Source of the DNA: Hominimerdicola alba
GTDB lineage: Bacteria; Bacillota; Clostridia; Oscillospirales; Ruminococcaceae
Length of the DNA stretch: 64,000 nucleotides
Assembly: GCF_900109655.1 (NCBI RefSeq)
Contig: NZ_FOAT01000008.1
Span: 1 to 64,000 of the forward strand
Reading direction: 5' to 3'
The notes under the pieces are model-generated. The model was not told the origin of the DNA. It was given only the letters and a program-made list of their open reading frames with translations, and did not search any database. The translations under genes were made by a program, and so were the position numbers. Below, one piece after another: positions 46,022-54,004 of this stretch. Every line of letters begins with the position of its first letter. Positions within the stretch are counted from its first letter, which is position 1.

Positions 46022-47353
46022 TTAACCCAGCTTAGCCTCAAGTGCAGCCTTCTGATCCTCGTAGCCAGGCTTACCAAGCAAAGCGAACATATTCTTCTTG
46101 TAGCTTTCAACACCGGGCTGGTTGAAGGGATTTACACCCAGCATATAACCGGAGATAGCGCAAGCCTTCTCAAAGAAATAGATCAGCTCGCCGAGGTTCT
46201 CCTCGTCGATCTTGTCAACGTCGATGACCAGATTGGGAACGCCGCCCTCAGTGTGAGCGAGGATTGTTCCCTCAAAAGCCTTCTGGTTAACAACGGACAT
46301 ATTCTGATTAGAAAGGAAGTTCAGACCGTCTCTGTTCTCAGCATCCTCTTCAATGAAGAAGTCCTGCTTGGGTGTCTTGATGTTCACAACGGTCTCGAAC
46401 ATGAGGTTGGAACCGTCCTGGATGAACTGACCCAGTGAGTGCAGATCGGTGGAGAAAGTAGCAGCTGAGGGGAATATGCCCTTGCCGTCCTTGCCTTCGC
46501 TCTCGCCGAAGAGCTGCTTGTACCACTCACCCATCAGTGTGAAAGCGGGATCGTAGGAAACCAGCATCTCAACGCTCTTGCCCTTTCTGTAAAGGATATT
46601 TCTTGCAGCAGCGTACTTGTAGCAGTCGTTGCCGTCATCATTAGCATACTTCTTCTGAGCGTTCTGTGCGCCCTTCATCAGAGCGTCGATATCGCAGCCT
46701 GCAACAGCGATGGGCAGCAGACCAACAGCAGTCAGAACGGAGAATCTTCCTCCGACATCATCGGGAACTACAAAAGTCTCATAGCCCATCTCGTCGGAGA
46801 GCTCCTTCAGTGTGCCCTTAGCCTTATCTGTAGTAGCGAAGATACGCTCCTTAGCACCGTCCTTGCCGTACTTGTCTTCCAGCAGCTTCTTGAATACTCT
46901 GAAAGCAAGTGCAGGCTCGGTAGTAGTACCAGACTTGGAGATTACGTTAACAGCTACGTCCTTGCCCTCGCAGATGCTCAGTACTTCGTTGAGGTATGTA
47001 GCGCTTATATTGTTGCCGACAAAGTAGATGTCGGGAGTATCCTTCTTGAGATTGTTGTAGAACGGCGACTTGAGCAGTTCGATAGCAGCTCTCGCGCCGA
47101 GATAAGAACCACCGATACCGATAACGATAAGCACATCAGCAGTATCCTTTATCTTTTCAGCAGCAGCCTTGATCCTTGCGAACTCCTCCTTGTCATAATC
47201 GGTAGGCAGTTCCACCCAGCCCAGGAAATCGTTGCCGGGACCGTTCTTGGCAGCCAGCGTGTTGTGAGCAGCAGTTACAGCAGGAGCGATAGCATCGAAC
47301 TCGTGATCTGCAACAAAACCCTCAAGATATTTTGTTCTTAATGTAAGTGACAT
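46022..47353 (-). CDS. pgi: glucose-6-phosphate isomerase
   Basis: 443 residues, the shorter Gram-positive form. Phosphate-sugar loop [28 protein letters not shown], the signature [16 protein letters not shown] and the C-terminal [15 protein letters not shown]. Interconverts G6P and F6P. AAAGGC before the ATG; own promoter. Confidence 0.97.
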   Translation of the reverse strand: MSLTLRTKYLEGFVADHEFDAIAPAVTAAHNTLAAKNGPGNDFLGWVELPTDYDKEEFARIKAAAEKIKDTADVLIVIGIGGSYLGARAAIELLKSPFYNNLKKDTPDIYFVGNNISATYLNEVLSICEGKDVAVNVISKSGTTTEPALAFRVFKKLLEDKYGKDGAKERIFATTDKAKGTLKELSDEMGYETFVVPDDVGGRFSVLTAVGLLPIAVAGCDIDALMKGAQNAQKKYANDDGNDCYKYAAARNILYRKGKSVEMLVSYDPAFTLMGEWYKQLFGESEGKDGKGIFPSAATFSTDLHSLGQFIQDGSNLMFETVVNIKTPKQDFFIEEDAENRDGLNFLSNQNMSVVNQKAFEGTILAHTEGGVPNLVIDVDKIDEENLGELIYFFEKACAISGYMLGVNPFNQPGVESYKKNMFALLGKPGYEDQKAALEAKLG

Positions 47354-47388
47354 TTTAATCAGCCTTTCTAAATAAATTGCTTTAATTT

Positions 47389-47417
47389 ATTATACAATAT
47401 TTTTTATGACTTTGCAA
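47389..47417 (-). promoter_or_regulatory. pgi promoter
   Basis: On the minus strand TTGCAA (47412-47417), 17-nt spacer, TATAAT (47389-47394). Confidence 0.8.
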
Positions 47418-47467
47418 GCCATTTCAGATAGACTTGTCACTTTTGTGTAATTCAGACAAAATATGTT

Positions 47468-48631
47468 TTAAATTTTTAGAAGATAATTCAGCAATATTTT
47501 CATACAATGTGCAAAGGTCTTCTGCTTTACACCCCATTCAGCTACCAGATCAGCAGAATAAATGACCTGATCTCCGTACCTGCATTCCAGTTTTCCGCAT
47601 ACCTGACCTTTCTTAACGGGGGCTGAAAGTTCTTCTACTTTATCAAAACTGATATCAAAGCTTGCTGACGATCCTTTCGGAACGACCACCGCAGGTAATT
47701 TGTCAAAGCCAACGGAAACTTTGCTTTTCTCGCCAAGAAGTACAGGTATATTTTCAAGCATATCTTCCGTGATTTCGGGGATATACAGCGAATACATATC
47801 AAAGCACATATCCAACAGTTTCTTTGCGATATCATCGCAGAGGGTACGGTCGGTACAGCCGAGGACAACCACCGCTATCTCCATTTTTCCACGCTTTGCC
47901 GTGACAACAGTACACTCCCCTGCCGAAGATGATGAACAGGCTTTTAATCCTGTTATACCTTTATATGTCCTGACAAGTCGGTTGAGGTTCACAAGCTCTG
48001 CTTTTCCGTCTCGTACATGGTCTATCCATGATGTAAAATACGGTGTAAGTATATCATGCTTGACAAATTCCGATGCTAAGATCGCCGTATCTGCGGCATT
48101 TGAGAGAGTTCTTTCGTCAAGTCCGCATACATCGGCGTAGGTCGTAGATATCATGTCAAGTGATTTTGCTTTAGTGTTCATATCATCCACAGCTTCATCT
48201 GTCGAGCCAAAAATATACTCCGCAAGTGCGACAGCCGCATCGTTTGCGTTGCTAATTGTGATTGCTTTGATAAGTTCCTCTGCAGTTATTTTTTCATTTT
48301 TATCAAGCCATATCTGAGGTGCTGGCATTGAGTTGGCTTTCGCAGATACAGTCACCGTATCTGTCAGAGAAAGCTCACCTTTTTCTATCTTTTCTGCCGC
48401 AAGCAGAGCGAGCATCAGCTTTGCAAGGTGAGATACCTCACGAACCTCAGCAGAGTTTTTCTCCATCAGCATCTGACCTGTTGAACACTCAACTGCGATT
48501 ATCTCCTCTGCAGGCATGGCTTCTAGCATATCTTCAATGGAAACTGTCTCGGCGGATGTATTTTTCGGCACAAGTAAACAAAGCATTGTCAGGCACACGA
48601 ACAGTATAAAGATTTTTTTGATATTTCCCAT
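47468..48631 (-). CDS. DacF-like (peptidase S11) protein with all three catalytic motifs lost
   Basis: 387 residues: signal peptide (1-27), an S11/PBP5-like domain (about 30-265) and the beta-rich PBP5 C-terminal domain (about 285-370) ending in a hydrophobic amphipathic tail. It aligns clearly with D-Ala-D-Ala carboxypeptidases, yet SxxK reads HLAK (68-71, His instead of the nucleophile), SxN reads NAN (128-130) and KTG reads KAC (230-232). The frame is intact and flanked by normal signals (GGAGGACTTGCT before ATG), so it is probably a maintained non-enzymatic paralogue that may bind peptidoglycan or a partner. Confidence 0.85.
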   Translation of the reverse strand: MGNIKKIFILFVCLTMLCLLVPKNTSAETVSIEDMLEAMPAEEIIAVECSTGQMLMEKNSAEVREVSHLAKLMLALLAAEKIEKGELSLTDTVTVSAKANSMPAPQIWLDKNEKITAEELIKAITISNANDAAVALAEYIFGSTDEAVDDMNTKAKSLDMISTTYADVCGLDERTLSNAADTAILASEFVKHDILTPYFTSWIDHVRDGKAELVNLNRLVRTYKGITGLKACSSSSAGECTVVTAKRGKMEIAVVVLGCTDRTLCDDIAKKLLDMCFDMYSLYIPEITEDMLENIPVLLGEKSKVSVGFDKLPAVVVPKGSSASFDISFDKVEELSAPVKKGQVCGKLECRYGDQVIYSADLVAEWGVKQKTFAHCMKILLNYLLKI

Positions 48632-48724
48632 AGCAAGTCCTCCTTCTTTGTTTGATTATATGGCAGTTTGTCCGGGATAATGACCTGCTGTCCCCACAAA
48701 GATTTTTTTAGATCTTTTGAGAGT

Positions 48725-48756
48725 AAAAAACAGCACCCCTTTACAGAGATGCTGCA
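48725..48756 (-). terminator. terminator of the GGDEF-EAL gene
   Basis: Minus-strand stem CAGCATCTC/GGGGTGCTG (with G-T pair) and loop TGTAAA, followed by TTTTTTAC. Lies just past the stop at 48764. Confidence 0.85.
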
Positions 48757-48763
48757 AATATCT

Positions 48764-50440
48764 TTATTTGATTATCACGCCTGTTTCAAGTCGTTTTTCA
48801 AATACTTCCACCGGAAGAGGTTTATCGTAGTAGAAGCCTTGGGCGATGTCACAGCCGTTCTTTCTCAGTACTTCGACCTGATTTACGGTCTCAACGCCCT
48901 CAGCGATTATTGCCAGACCCATCTCACGCGCCATAGCAACAACGTACTTGAACATGACGCTTGTGGGGCTGTGTTCGTCATCTTCATCCGCAGGAACTAT
49001 ACTCTTGTCGATCTTCAGCACGTTCCATGGTATCTCTTTAATGAGTTTCAGTGACGAATATCCGATGCCGAAATCGTCAACGGAAGTCGATATACCCTGC
49101 TTCTGAAGACCGCTTACAACTCGTTTAAGGTCTTTGAACTCAACGTCTGTAGTGGTCTCGGTCAGTTCTATCTCGAAAAGGTCGTGGGGAACATCGTACT
49201 TATCTACGAAATCCAGCAGATGCTGTACAAGGTCAACATCCAGCATATGCTTTCGGGAAAGGTTCACGGAGATGCGCACAACGTTTTTGCCCTCGTCTAA
49301 CCAGCGCCTGATATCACGGCATACGTGCTCGATCATATAGAAGTCCAGCTTGCATATATCCATGGACTGTTCAAGTATAGGTATAAATTCAATCGGATGT
49401 ATAAGTCCGTCATCCCTTGCCCAGCGGCAAAGTGCTTCCGCACCTACGATAGTGCCGTCGGTTATGGAGACCTTTGGCTGGTAGTAGACCTTGAATTCTT
49501 CCTTTTCGATGGAGATGGGCAGAAGATGCTGTATTGAAGCTATCCGCTGTCTGATCTTCATAAGCTCGGAATCGTAGAAAATAACATCGTCACGGCCTGC
49601 GGTCTTTGCCAGACTTGATGCAGGCATGACCTTGTCCATAACATCATCGAGTGATCTCAGGTCAAAATCATCATCAAAAACGAAGATGCCTGCGGTGGCA
49701 CTGACATTGATACGCTCGCTGAAACCATTGCCGAAAGATATTATCGTACCTTTGAGATATCCGATAACATCATCCACCTTTTTGGCAGACATAAGCATGA
49801 TGAAATTATCTCCGCCCATTCTGCAGACAGGTAAGGGGTGATCCTTTATCTTTTCAAGCCCGTCAATGAAACCGCGCATGACAGCATCGCCGTTTTCTCT
49901 TCCAACCTGATGATTTACACCCTGAAAATGTTTCAGGTTGAACTGAGCGGCAGCAAGACCTTTCAGCTGGTTCTCGACAGCGAGCTTTATAAGCTGTGTA
50001 CCGAAATACCTGAGGTTATGGTAACCGTCTTCATCATTGAAAGCATATTTCTTTGCCACCTGATTTACGACGAAACTGCTGGTAAACATATACAGTATGG
50101 ATACCATCAGATCAAGTCTGTTATGTACCCTGTCAGTCCAGGGCTCAGTGCCTTTTTTATGGTGGATCGTATATATCAGCGCCCCGTAGCCGCCGGTTAT
50201 CTTCTTTATTCTGATGAAATCGTCATCGGTCTCGCCGCTGTTACACAGGATATGGGTCTTTTTGTCATCAGTACCTACCAGTGTGACGCTTGAATAGACA
50301 TCAACTTTCATTAAGCCTACATTGGATAATCTGCATATATCCTTTATCGCATCAGCTATGGATTCAGTCTCAAGAGGGTTTTTGAGCTCAGACATTCGCT
50401 TTATGAAATACTGAAAAGCCTCTACTATGTCAGTCAGCAT
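48764..50440 (-). CDS. GGDEF-EAL protein, likely c-di-GMP phosphodiesterase
   Basis: 558 residues from ATG 50440. Residues 1-135 are a GAF-like or helical sensor part without membrane segments. The GGDEF domain (about 140-290) is degenerate: GGDEF reads GGDNF (about 209-213) and the metal-binding FDLD reads FNLK, so cyclase activity is unlikely. The EAL domain (about 300-555) keeps GAEALCRW, NLSRKH, DDFGIGYSSL, KIDKS and AEGVET, all residues needed for phosphodiesterase activity. The dead GGDEF may bind GTP and regulate the EAL, as in similar proteins. Confidence 0.9.
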   Translation of the reverse strand: MLTDIVEAFQYFIKRMSELKNPLETESIADAIKDICRLSNVGLMKVDVYSSVTLVGTDDKKTHILCNSGETDDDFIRIKKITGGYGALIYTIHHKKGTEPWTDRVHNRLDLMVSILYMFTSSFVVNQVAKKYAFNDEDGYHNLRYFGTQLIKLAVENQLKGLAAAQFNLKHFQGVNHQVGRENGDAVMRGFIDGLEKIKDHPLPVCRMGGDNFIMLMSAKKVDDVIGYLKGTIISFGNGFSERINVSATAGIFVFDDDFDLRSLDDVMDKVMPASSLAKTAGRDDVIFYDSELMKIRQRIASIQHLLPISIEKEEFKVYYQPKVSITDGTIVGAEALCRWARDDGLIHPIEFIPILEQSMDICKLDFYMIEHVCRDIRRWLDEGKNVVRISVNLSRKHMLDVDLVQHLLDFVDKYDVPHDLFEIELTETTTDVEFKDLKRVVSGLQKQGISTSVDDFGIGYSSLKLIKEIPWNVLKIDKSIVPADEDDEHSPTSVMFKYVVAMAREMGLAIIAEGVETVNQVEVLRKNGCDIAQGFYYDKPLPVEVFEKRLETGVIIK

Positions 50441-50521
50441 TGAGACCACACCCTTTCATAAATTATCATAATGGTCCGGATATTGTTTGACAATTTCCGA
50501 TATTCGCAATAAATATATAAC

Positions 50522-50550
50522 ATTATACCATATTTTGCAAATGATTTCAA
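50522..50550 (-). promoter_or_regulatory. promoter of the GGDEF-EAL gene
   Basis: On the minus strand TTGAAA (50545-50550), 17-nt spacer, TATAAT (50522-50527). Confidence 0.8.
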
Positions 50551-50651
50551 GAGTTTTCAGAGGATTTCATAAAAAATTATTACAAAAAATCCGCTAAAAT
50601 ATATTAATAAATTAACACAAAGTGAAATTAAGGTCATTAATAAAAAATCTA

Positions 50652-50680
50652 TTGTAAAATGAAGAAAAATGTGATATAAT
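50652..50680 (+). promoter_or_regulatory. sufC-sufB promoter
   Basis: TTGTAA (50652-50657), 17-nt spacer, TATAAT (50675-50680). Confidence 0.8.
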
Positions 50681-50738
50681 GGCAAAGTGAGTTTTATGAA
50701 ACATAAATCGAAAATCAATGATGAAAGGACACATAATA

Positions 50739-51470
50739 ATGCTGAAGCTTAATAATATCTCTTTCAGCGCCGTTGACGGCGGAAAAACTTCCGACATCAT
50801 ACGCGGGATAGATCTTGAGATCCCCGATAATAAATTCGTTGTTATAACAGGCCCCAACGGCGGAGGAAAATCCACTCTAGCCAAGATAATCGCGGGCATA
50901 GTTCAGCCCTCGGACGGCAGACTTGTATTCAATGATACCGATATCACTGATATGAGCATAACCGACAGGGCAAAGGCAGGCATAGGCTTTGCTTTTCAGC
51001 AGCCTGTACGCTTCAAGGGTCTGACTGTACTTGACCTGCTGCGTATCTCTGCGGGAAAGAATCTTTCGGTATCAGATGCCTGTTCTTACCTTTCAGAAGT
51101 TGGTCTTTGCGCAAAGGATTATATCAAGCGTGAAGTAAACGCCTCTCTTTCGGGCGGTGAGCTCAAAAGAATTGAGATAGCCACTGTTATGGCAAGAGAT
51201 GTAAAGCTTGCTGTTTTCGATGAGCCCGAGGCAGGTATCGACCTTTGGAGCTTCAATAATCTTATCAGGATATTTGAAAATATGCGCAAGTCCGACAAGA
51301 ACAGAACTGTTGTTGTTATCTCACATCAGGAGAGACTTTTGAAAATAGCAGACGAGATAATCGTTCTTGCAGACGGCAAGCTTGTAAGAAGAGGTTCTGC
51401 TGATGAGGTACTTCCTGAGATCATGCAGAGCAATTATGCACAGACTATCTGTCCTAAGATAGAAGAATAA
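50739..51470 (+). CDS. sufC: Fe-S cluster assembly ATPase SufC
   Basis: 243 residues, soluble ABC ATPase. Walker A GPNGGGKST, Q-loop FAFQQP, signature LSGGE, Walker B LAVFDEPEAGID, H-loop VISHQE. Start ATG 50739 after AAAGGA. Drives conformational change of the SufB scaffold. Directly followed by sufB. Confidence 0.95.
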   Translation: MLKLNNISFSAVDGGKTSDIIRGIDLEIPDNKFVVITGPNGGGKSTLAKIIAGIVQPSDGRLVFNDTDITDMSITDRAKAGIGFAFQQPVRFKGLTVLDLLRISAGKNLSVSDACSYLSEVGLCAKDYIKREVNASLSGGELKRIEIATVMARDVKLAVFDEPEAGIDLWSFNNLIRIFENMRKSDKNRTVVVISHQERLLKIADEIIVLADGKLVRRGSADEVLPEIMQSNYAQTICPKIEE

Positions 51471-51483
51471 GGAGGCGATGGAG

Positions 51484-52410
51484 ATGCTGAAAATGGATGC
51501 TGTACAGAAACAGCTTTTAGAAGAAGTCGCAGAACTTCACGACATACCAGAGGGTGCTTACAATCTCCGCGCCAACGGTGAATCTGTGGGAAGAAATTCA
51601 ACTGCTAATATCGAGATCGTGAGCAAGACAGATGTAAGCGGTATCGATATCAAGATAAAATCAGGCACAAAGAATGAGAGCGTACACATACCTGTTGTGC
51701 TCAGCGAGAGCGGTCTGAAAGAGACTGTATACAATGATTTCTATGTTGGCGAGGACTGCGATGTTCTGATAGTTGCAGGCTGCGGTATCGACAACTGCGG
51801 AACTCAGGATTCCGAGCATGACGGTGTTCACAGATTCTTTGTTGGCAAGAATTCAAAGGTAAGATACGTTGAAAAGCACTACGGTTCGGGCGACGGCACA
51901 GGCAAGAGAGTGCTCAATCCCGTGACCGAAGTATATATGGAAGAGAACAGCACTGTTGATATGGAAATGGTGCAGATAAAGGGCGTTGATTCCACCGACA
52001 GAAAGACAATCGCCGAGCTGAAAGCAGGTGCAAAGCTGAATGTCCGTGAAAGACTTATGACCCACGGCGAGCAGCAGGCGTTCAGCACTTATCAGGTATC
52101 CCTTAACGGTGACGGTTCGGCTGCCGATGTGGTATCAAGGTCTGTCGCAAGAGACAGCTCTTATCAGAAGCTTGACCTTTGTGTGAACGGCAACGCTGTC
52201 TGCACAGGTCACACCGAATGTGATTCCATCATAATGGATAACGGCAGGATACTTGCTGTTCCCTCACTTGAAGCTAACTGCATAGATGCGGCGCTGGTTC
52301 ACGAGGCTGCCATCGGAAAGATAGCAGGCGAACAGCTTATCAAGCTGATGACACTTGGTCTTACCGAGGCTGAGGCTGAGGAACAGATTATCAACGGATT
52401 CCTTAAATAA
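51484..52410 (+). CDS. sufB: SufB/SufD-family Fe-S scaffold protein, short form
   Basis: 308 residues, the beta-helix core of SufB/SufD without the long N-terminal part of SufB (~470). ATG 51484 follows AAGGAGG. Core features are the C-rich VAGCGIDNCGTQDSEHDGVHRFFVG, RYVEKHYGSGDGTGKRV and the C-terminal GHTECDSIIMDNGRILAVPSLEA with ALVHEAAIGKIAGEQL. With only sufC beside it and no sufD, sufS or sufU, this matches the minimal two-gene SufBC (SMS-type) arrangement described for anaerobes and archaea. Confidence 0.92.
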   Translation: MLKMDAVQKQLLEEVAELHDIPEGAYNLRANGESVGRNSTANIEIVSKTDVSGIDIKIKSGTKNESVHIPVVLSESGLKETVYNDFYVGEDCDVLIVAGCGIDNCGTQDSEHDGVHRFFVGKNSKVRYVEKHYGSGDGTGKRVLNPVTEVYMEENSTVDMEMVQIKGVDSTDRKTIAELKAGAKLNVRERLMTHGEQQAFSTYQVSLNGDGSAADVVSRSVARDSSYQKLDLCVNGNAVCTGHTECDSIIMDNGRILAVPSLEANCIDAALVHEAAIGKIAGEQLIKLMTLGLTEAEAEEQIINGFLK

Positions 52411-52420
52411 TGAATATGAA

Positions 52421-52454
52421 AAACGCACACGTTTTCAAGCGTGTGCGTTTTTTT
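52421..52454 (+). terminator. terminator after sufB
   Basis: 11-bp stem AAACGCACACG/CGTGTGCGTTT (52421-52431 with 52440-52450), then T residues. Confidence 0.9.
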
Positions 52455-52455
52455 G

Positions 52456-52950
52456 CTATAAGTGTTTTTCCATAAGTAAAAATCTGCCTTTGCGCCAATT
52501 GGCATTGCCGACTTCGGTGTATCCATGGGTTCGATAGAGTGAGAGAGCAAAGGGGTTTTCGGTGAAGACATCAAGTCTTACCGAATCTATCCTGCTCTTG
52601 CGGAGTTCGTTCTCTATGTGGGCAAGGGTTTGCCCCGCTATGCCTTTGTGCTGATATTTCGGTGCTACGCACAGACGATGTATCACTCGAAAATCGCTGT
52701 CAGGGTATTGCCAGTTTCCGTTAGAATACTGTTCGTCATACTCCTTGCTTACAGCGTAGACAACGGCGATATCATCATCTGCGGTTCCAACGAAGAGAGT
52801 ATTATTCTCAATGTCGGAGAGAAAATCTTCTTTTGCAGGATAGACAGAGTCCCACTGGAAAATATTATGCAACTCCATCTCGGCTATGGCTGAAGTGATG
52901 ATCTTGCATATAGCATCAATGTCTTCGCGAACTGCTTTTCTATATATCAT
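52456..52950 (-). CDS. GNAT family N-acetyltransferase
   Basis: 164 residues. Motif A HRLCVAPKYQHKGIAGQTLAHIE (Q-x-x-G-x-A) and motif B LRTHGY at the C-terminus. It begins 12 nt after the flavodoxin gene on the same strand, last of the run that starts at the TerB gene. Weak ribosome site. Substrate unknown. Confidence 0.88.
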   Translation of the reverse strand: MIYRKAVREDIDAICKIITSAIAEMELHNIFQWDSVYPAKEDFLSDIENNTLFVGTADDDIAVVYAVSKEYDEQYSNGNWQYPDSDFRVIHRLCVAPKYQHKGIAGQTLAHIENELRKSRIDSVRLDVFTENPFALSLYRTHGYTEVGNANWRKGRFLLMEKHL

Positions 52951-52961
52951 GATCGTACTTG

Positions 52962-53456
52962 TCAGCCTAAGCTTTTCAGCTTTTCACAGAATTCGGATAT
53001 TTTCTGTTCGTTAGCGGGGTCGGGCTTATCCTTGGGGTCAACAAGGTAAAGTTCAGCCGCCACAGCATCAACACCCAGATAACCTTTCAGCTTGATGAGT
53101 GCCTTGTCGCCGCCCGCCGCTGTAAAGCAGCTGATAAAAGCAAAGGTCTTACCTTTGAGAGAGATGAGATTTTCCTGTATGAAAGTACGCAGAGGGGGTG
53201 CGATAGTGTTAGCCCAGACAGGCGAACCAAAGATTATGAGATCATAATTTTCAGCGTTGAAGGAATAGGGCTGGAGCTTTGGCTTTTCACCCATAACTAC
53301 GCTTTTTCCACCCCAGAACAATTTAGCAAAACCCTTATCGGGGTATGCCTTTACAGGACGTACAGGGATAAGGTCAGCACCGATATTTTCAGCTATCTTA
53401 TTAGCTGCAAACTCGGTGTTGCCGTTCAGAGAATAATATACTATTGCTGTTTTCAT
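52962..53456 (-). CDS. flavodoxin
   Basis: 164 residues, a flavodoxin-like fold. FMN phosphate loop YYSLNGNTEFAA, and GSPVWANTIAPPLRTF and SCFTAAGGDKAL around the isoalloxazine site. ATG 53456 is preceded by AAGGAG; the next upstream gene ends 5 nt before it. Possibly an electron carrier or NAD(P)H reductase; no partner is obvious. Confidence 0.88.
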   Translation of the reverse strand: MKTAIVYYSLNGNTEFAANKIAENIGADLIPVRPVKAYPDKGFAKLFWGGKSVVMGEKPKLQPYSFNAENYDLIIFGSPVWANTIAPPLRTFIQENLISLKGKTFAFISCFTAAGGDKALIKLKGYLGVDAVAAELYLVDPKDKPDPANEQKISEFCEKLKSLG

Positions 53457-53461
53457 TTTCA

Positions 53462-54004
53462 CTACTCCTTATCATATATCTTTTTCCAGCCGAAGCTGTT
53501 GTATTCATTTTCGATACGGTCGATGAGTTTATCTCCGAACACCCATATCTCCTGACGCCAGGGATGACCAAGATAGCCGAATGAAAAATCCTCGGCTATG
53601 AAGAAATAGTAATCGCCGTCAGGACAAAATGCAGGAAAATAATTCATGCCCAGACATTCCCCGGTCTTTTCATCGACAGAGGGTACTGACTTCATATCAT
53701 CCTCATCACGCGGGTCGAAAAGAAATGCGGAATGATGCCAGTCAAGAGCGTAGATGCATTCTCCGACCGATGTTATATCTTCCAGTACAGATGGAATTTT
53801 CTTGTTAAGAATGTCTATCTGCGCATCTGTCATATCATCTATAGCATAAACCGAATACCTCTGCTTAATGGCAAAGGGCAGAGGCACATTCATGGAATGT
53901 CCATGATAATCGTATGAGGGCTTGAAACCCAGTTCGGAATAAACTCTGTCCCAGATGTAGTCGTACAGAGGTTTTCCGTCCTTTGTCTGAAAATCTATAA
54001 GCAT
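53462..54004 (-). CDS. DUF2716-like protein
   Basis: 180 residues, soluble. AAAAAGGAGTTGCC precedes the ATG, which overlaps the helicase end by 10 nt. The C-terminal FCPDGDYYFFIAEDFSFGYLGHPWRQEIWVFG resembles DUF2716 proteins, found mainly in Firmicutes and actinobacteria without known role. Probably co-transcribed with the helicase. Confidence 0.65.
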   Translation of the reverse strand: MLIDFQTKDGKPLYDYIWDRVYSELGFKPSYDYHGHSMNVPLPFAIKQRYSVYAIDDMTDAQIDILNKKIPSVLEDITSVGECIYALDWHHSAFLFDPRDEDDMKSVPSVDEKTGECLGMNYFPAFCPDGDYYFFIAEDFSFGYLGHPWRQEIWVFGDKLIDRIENEYNSFGWKKIYDKE

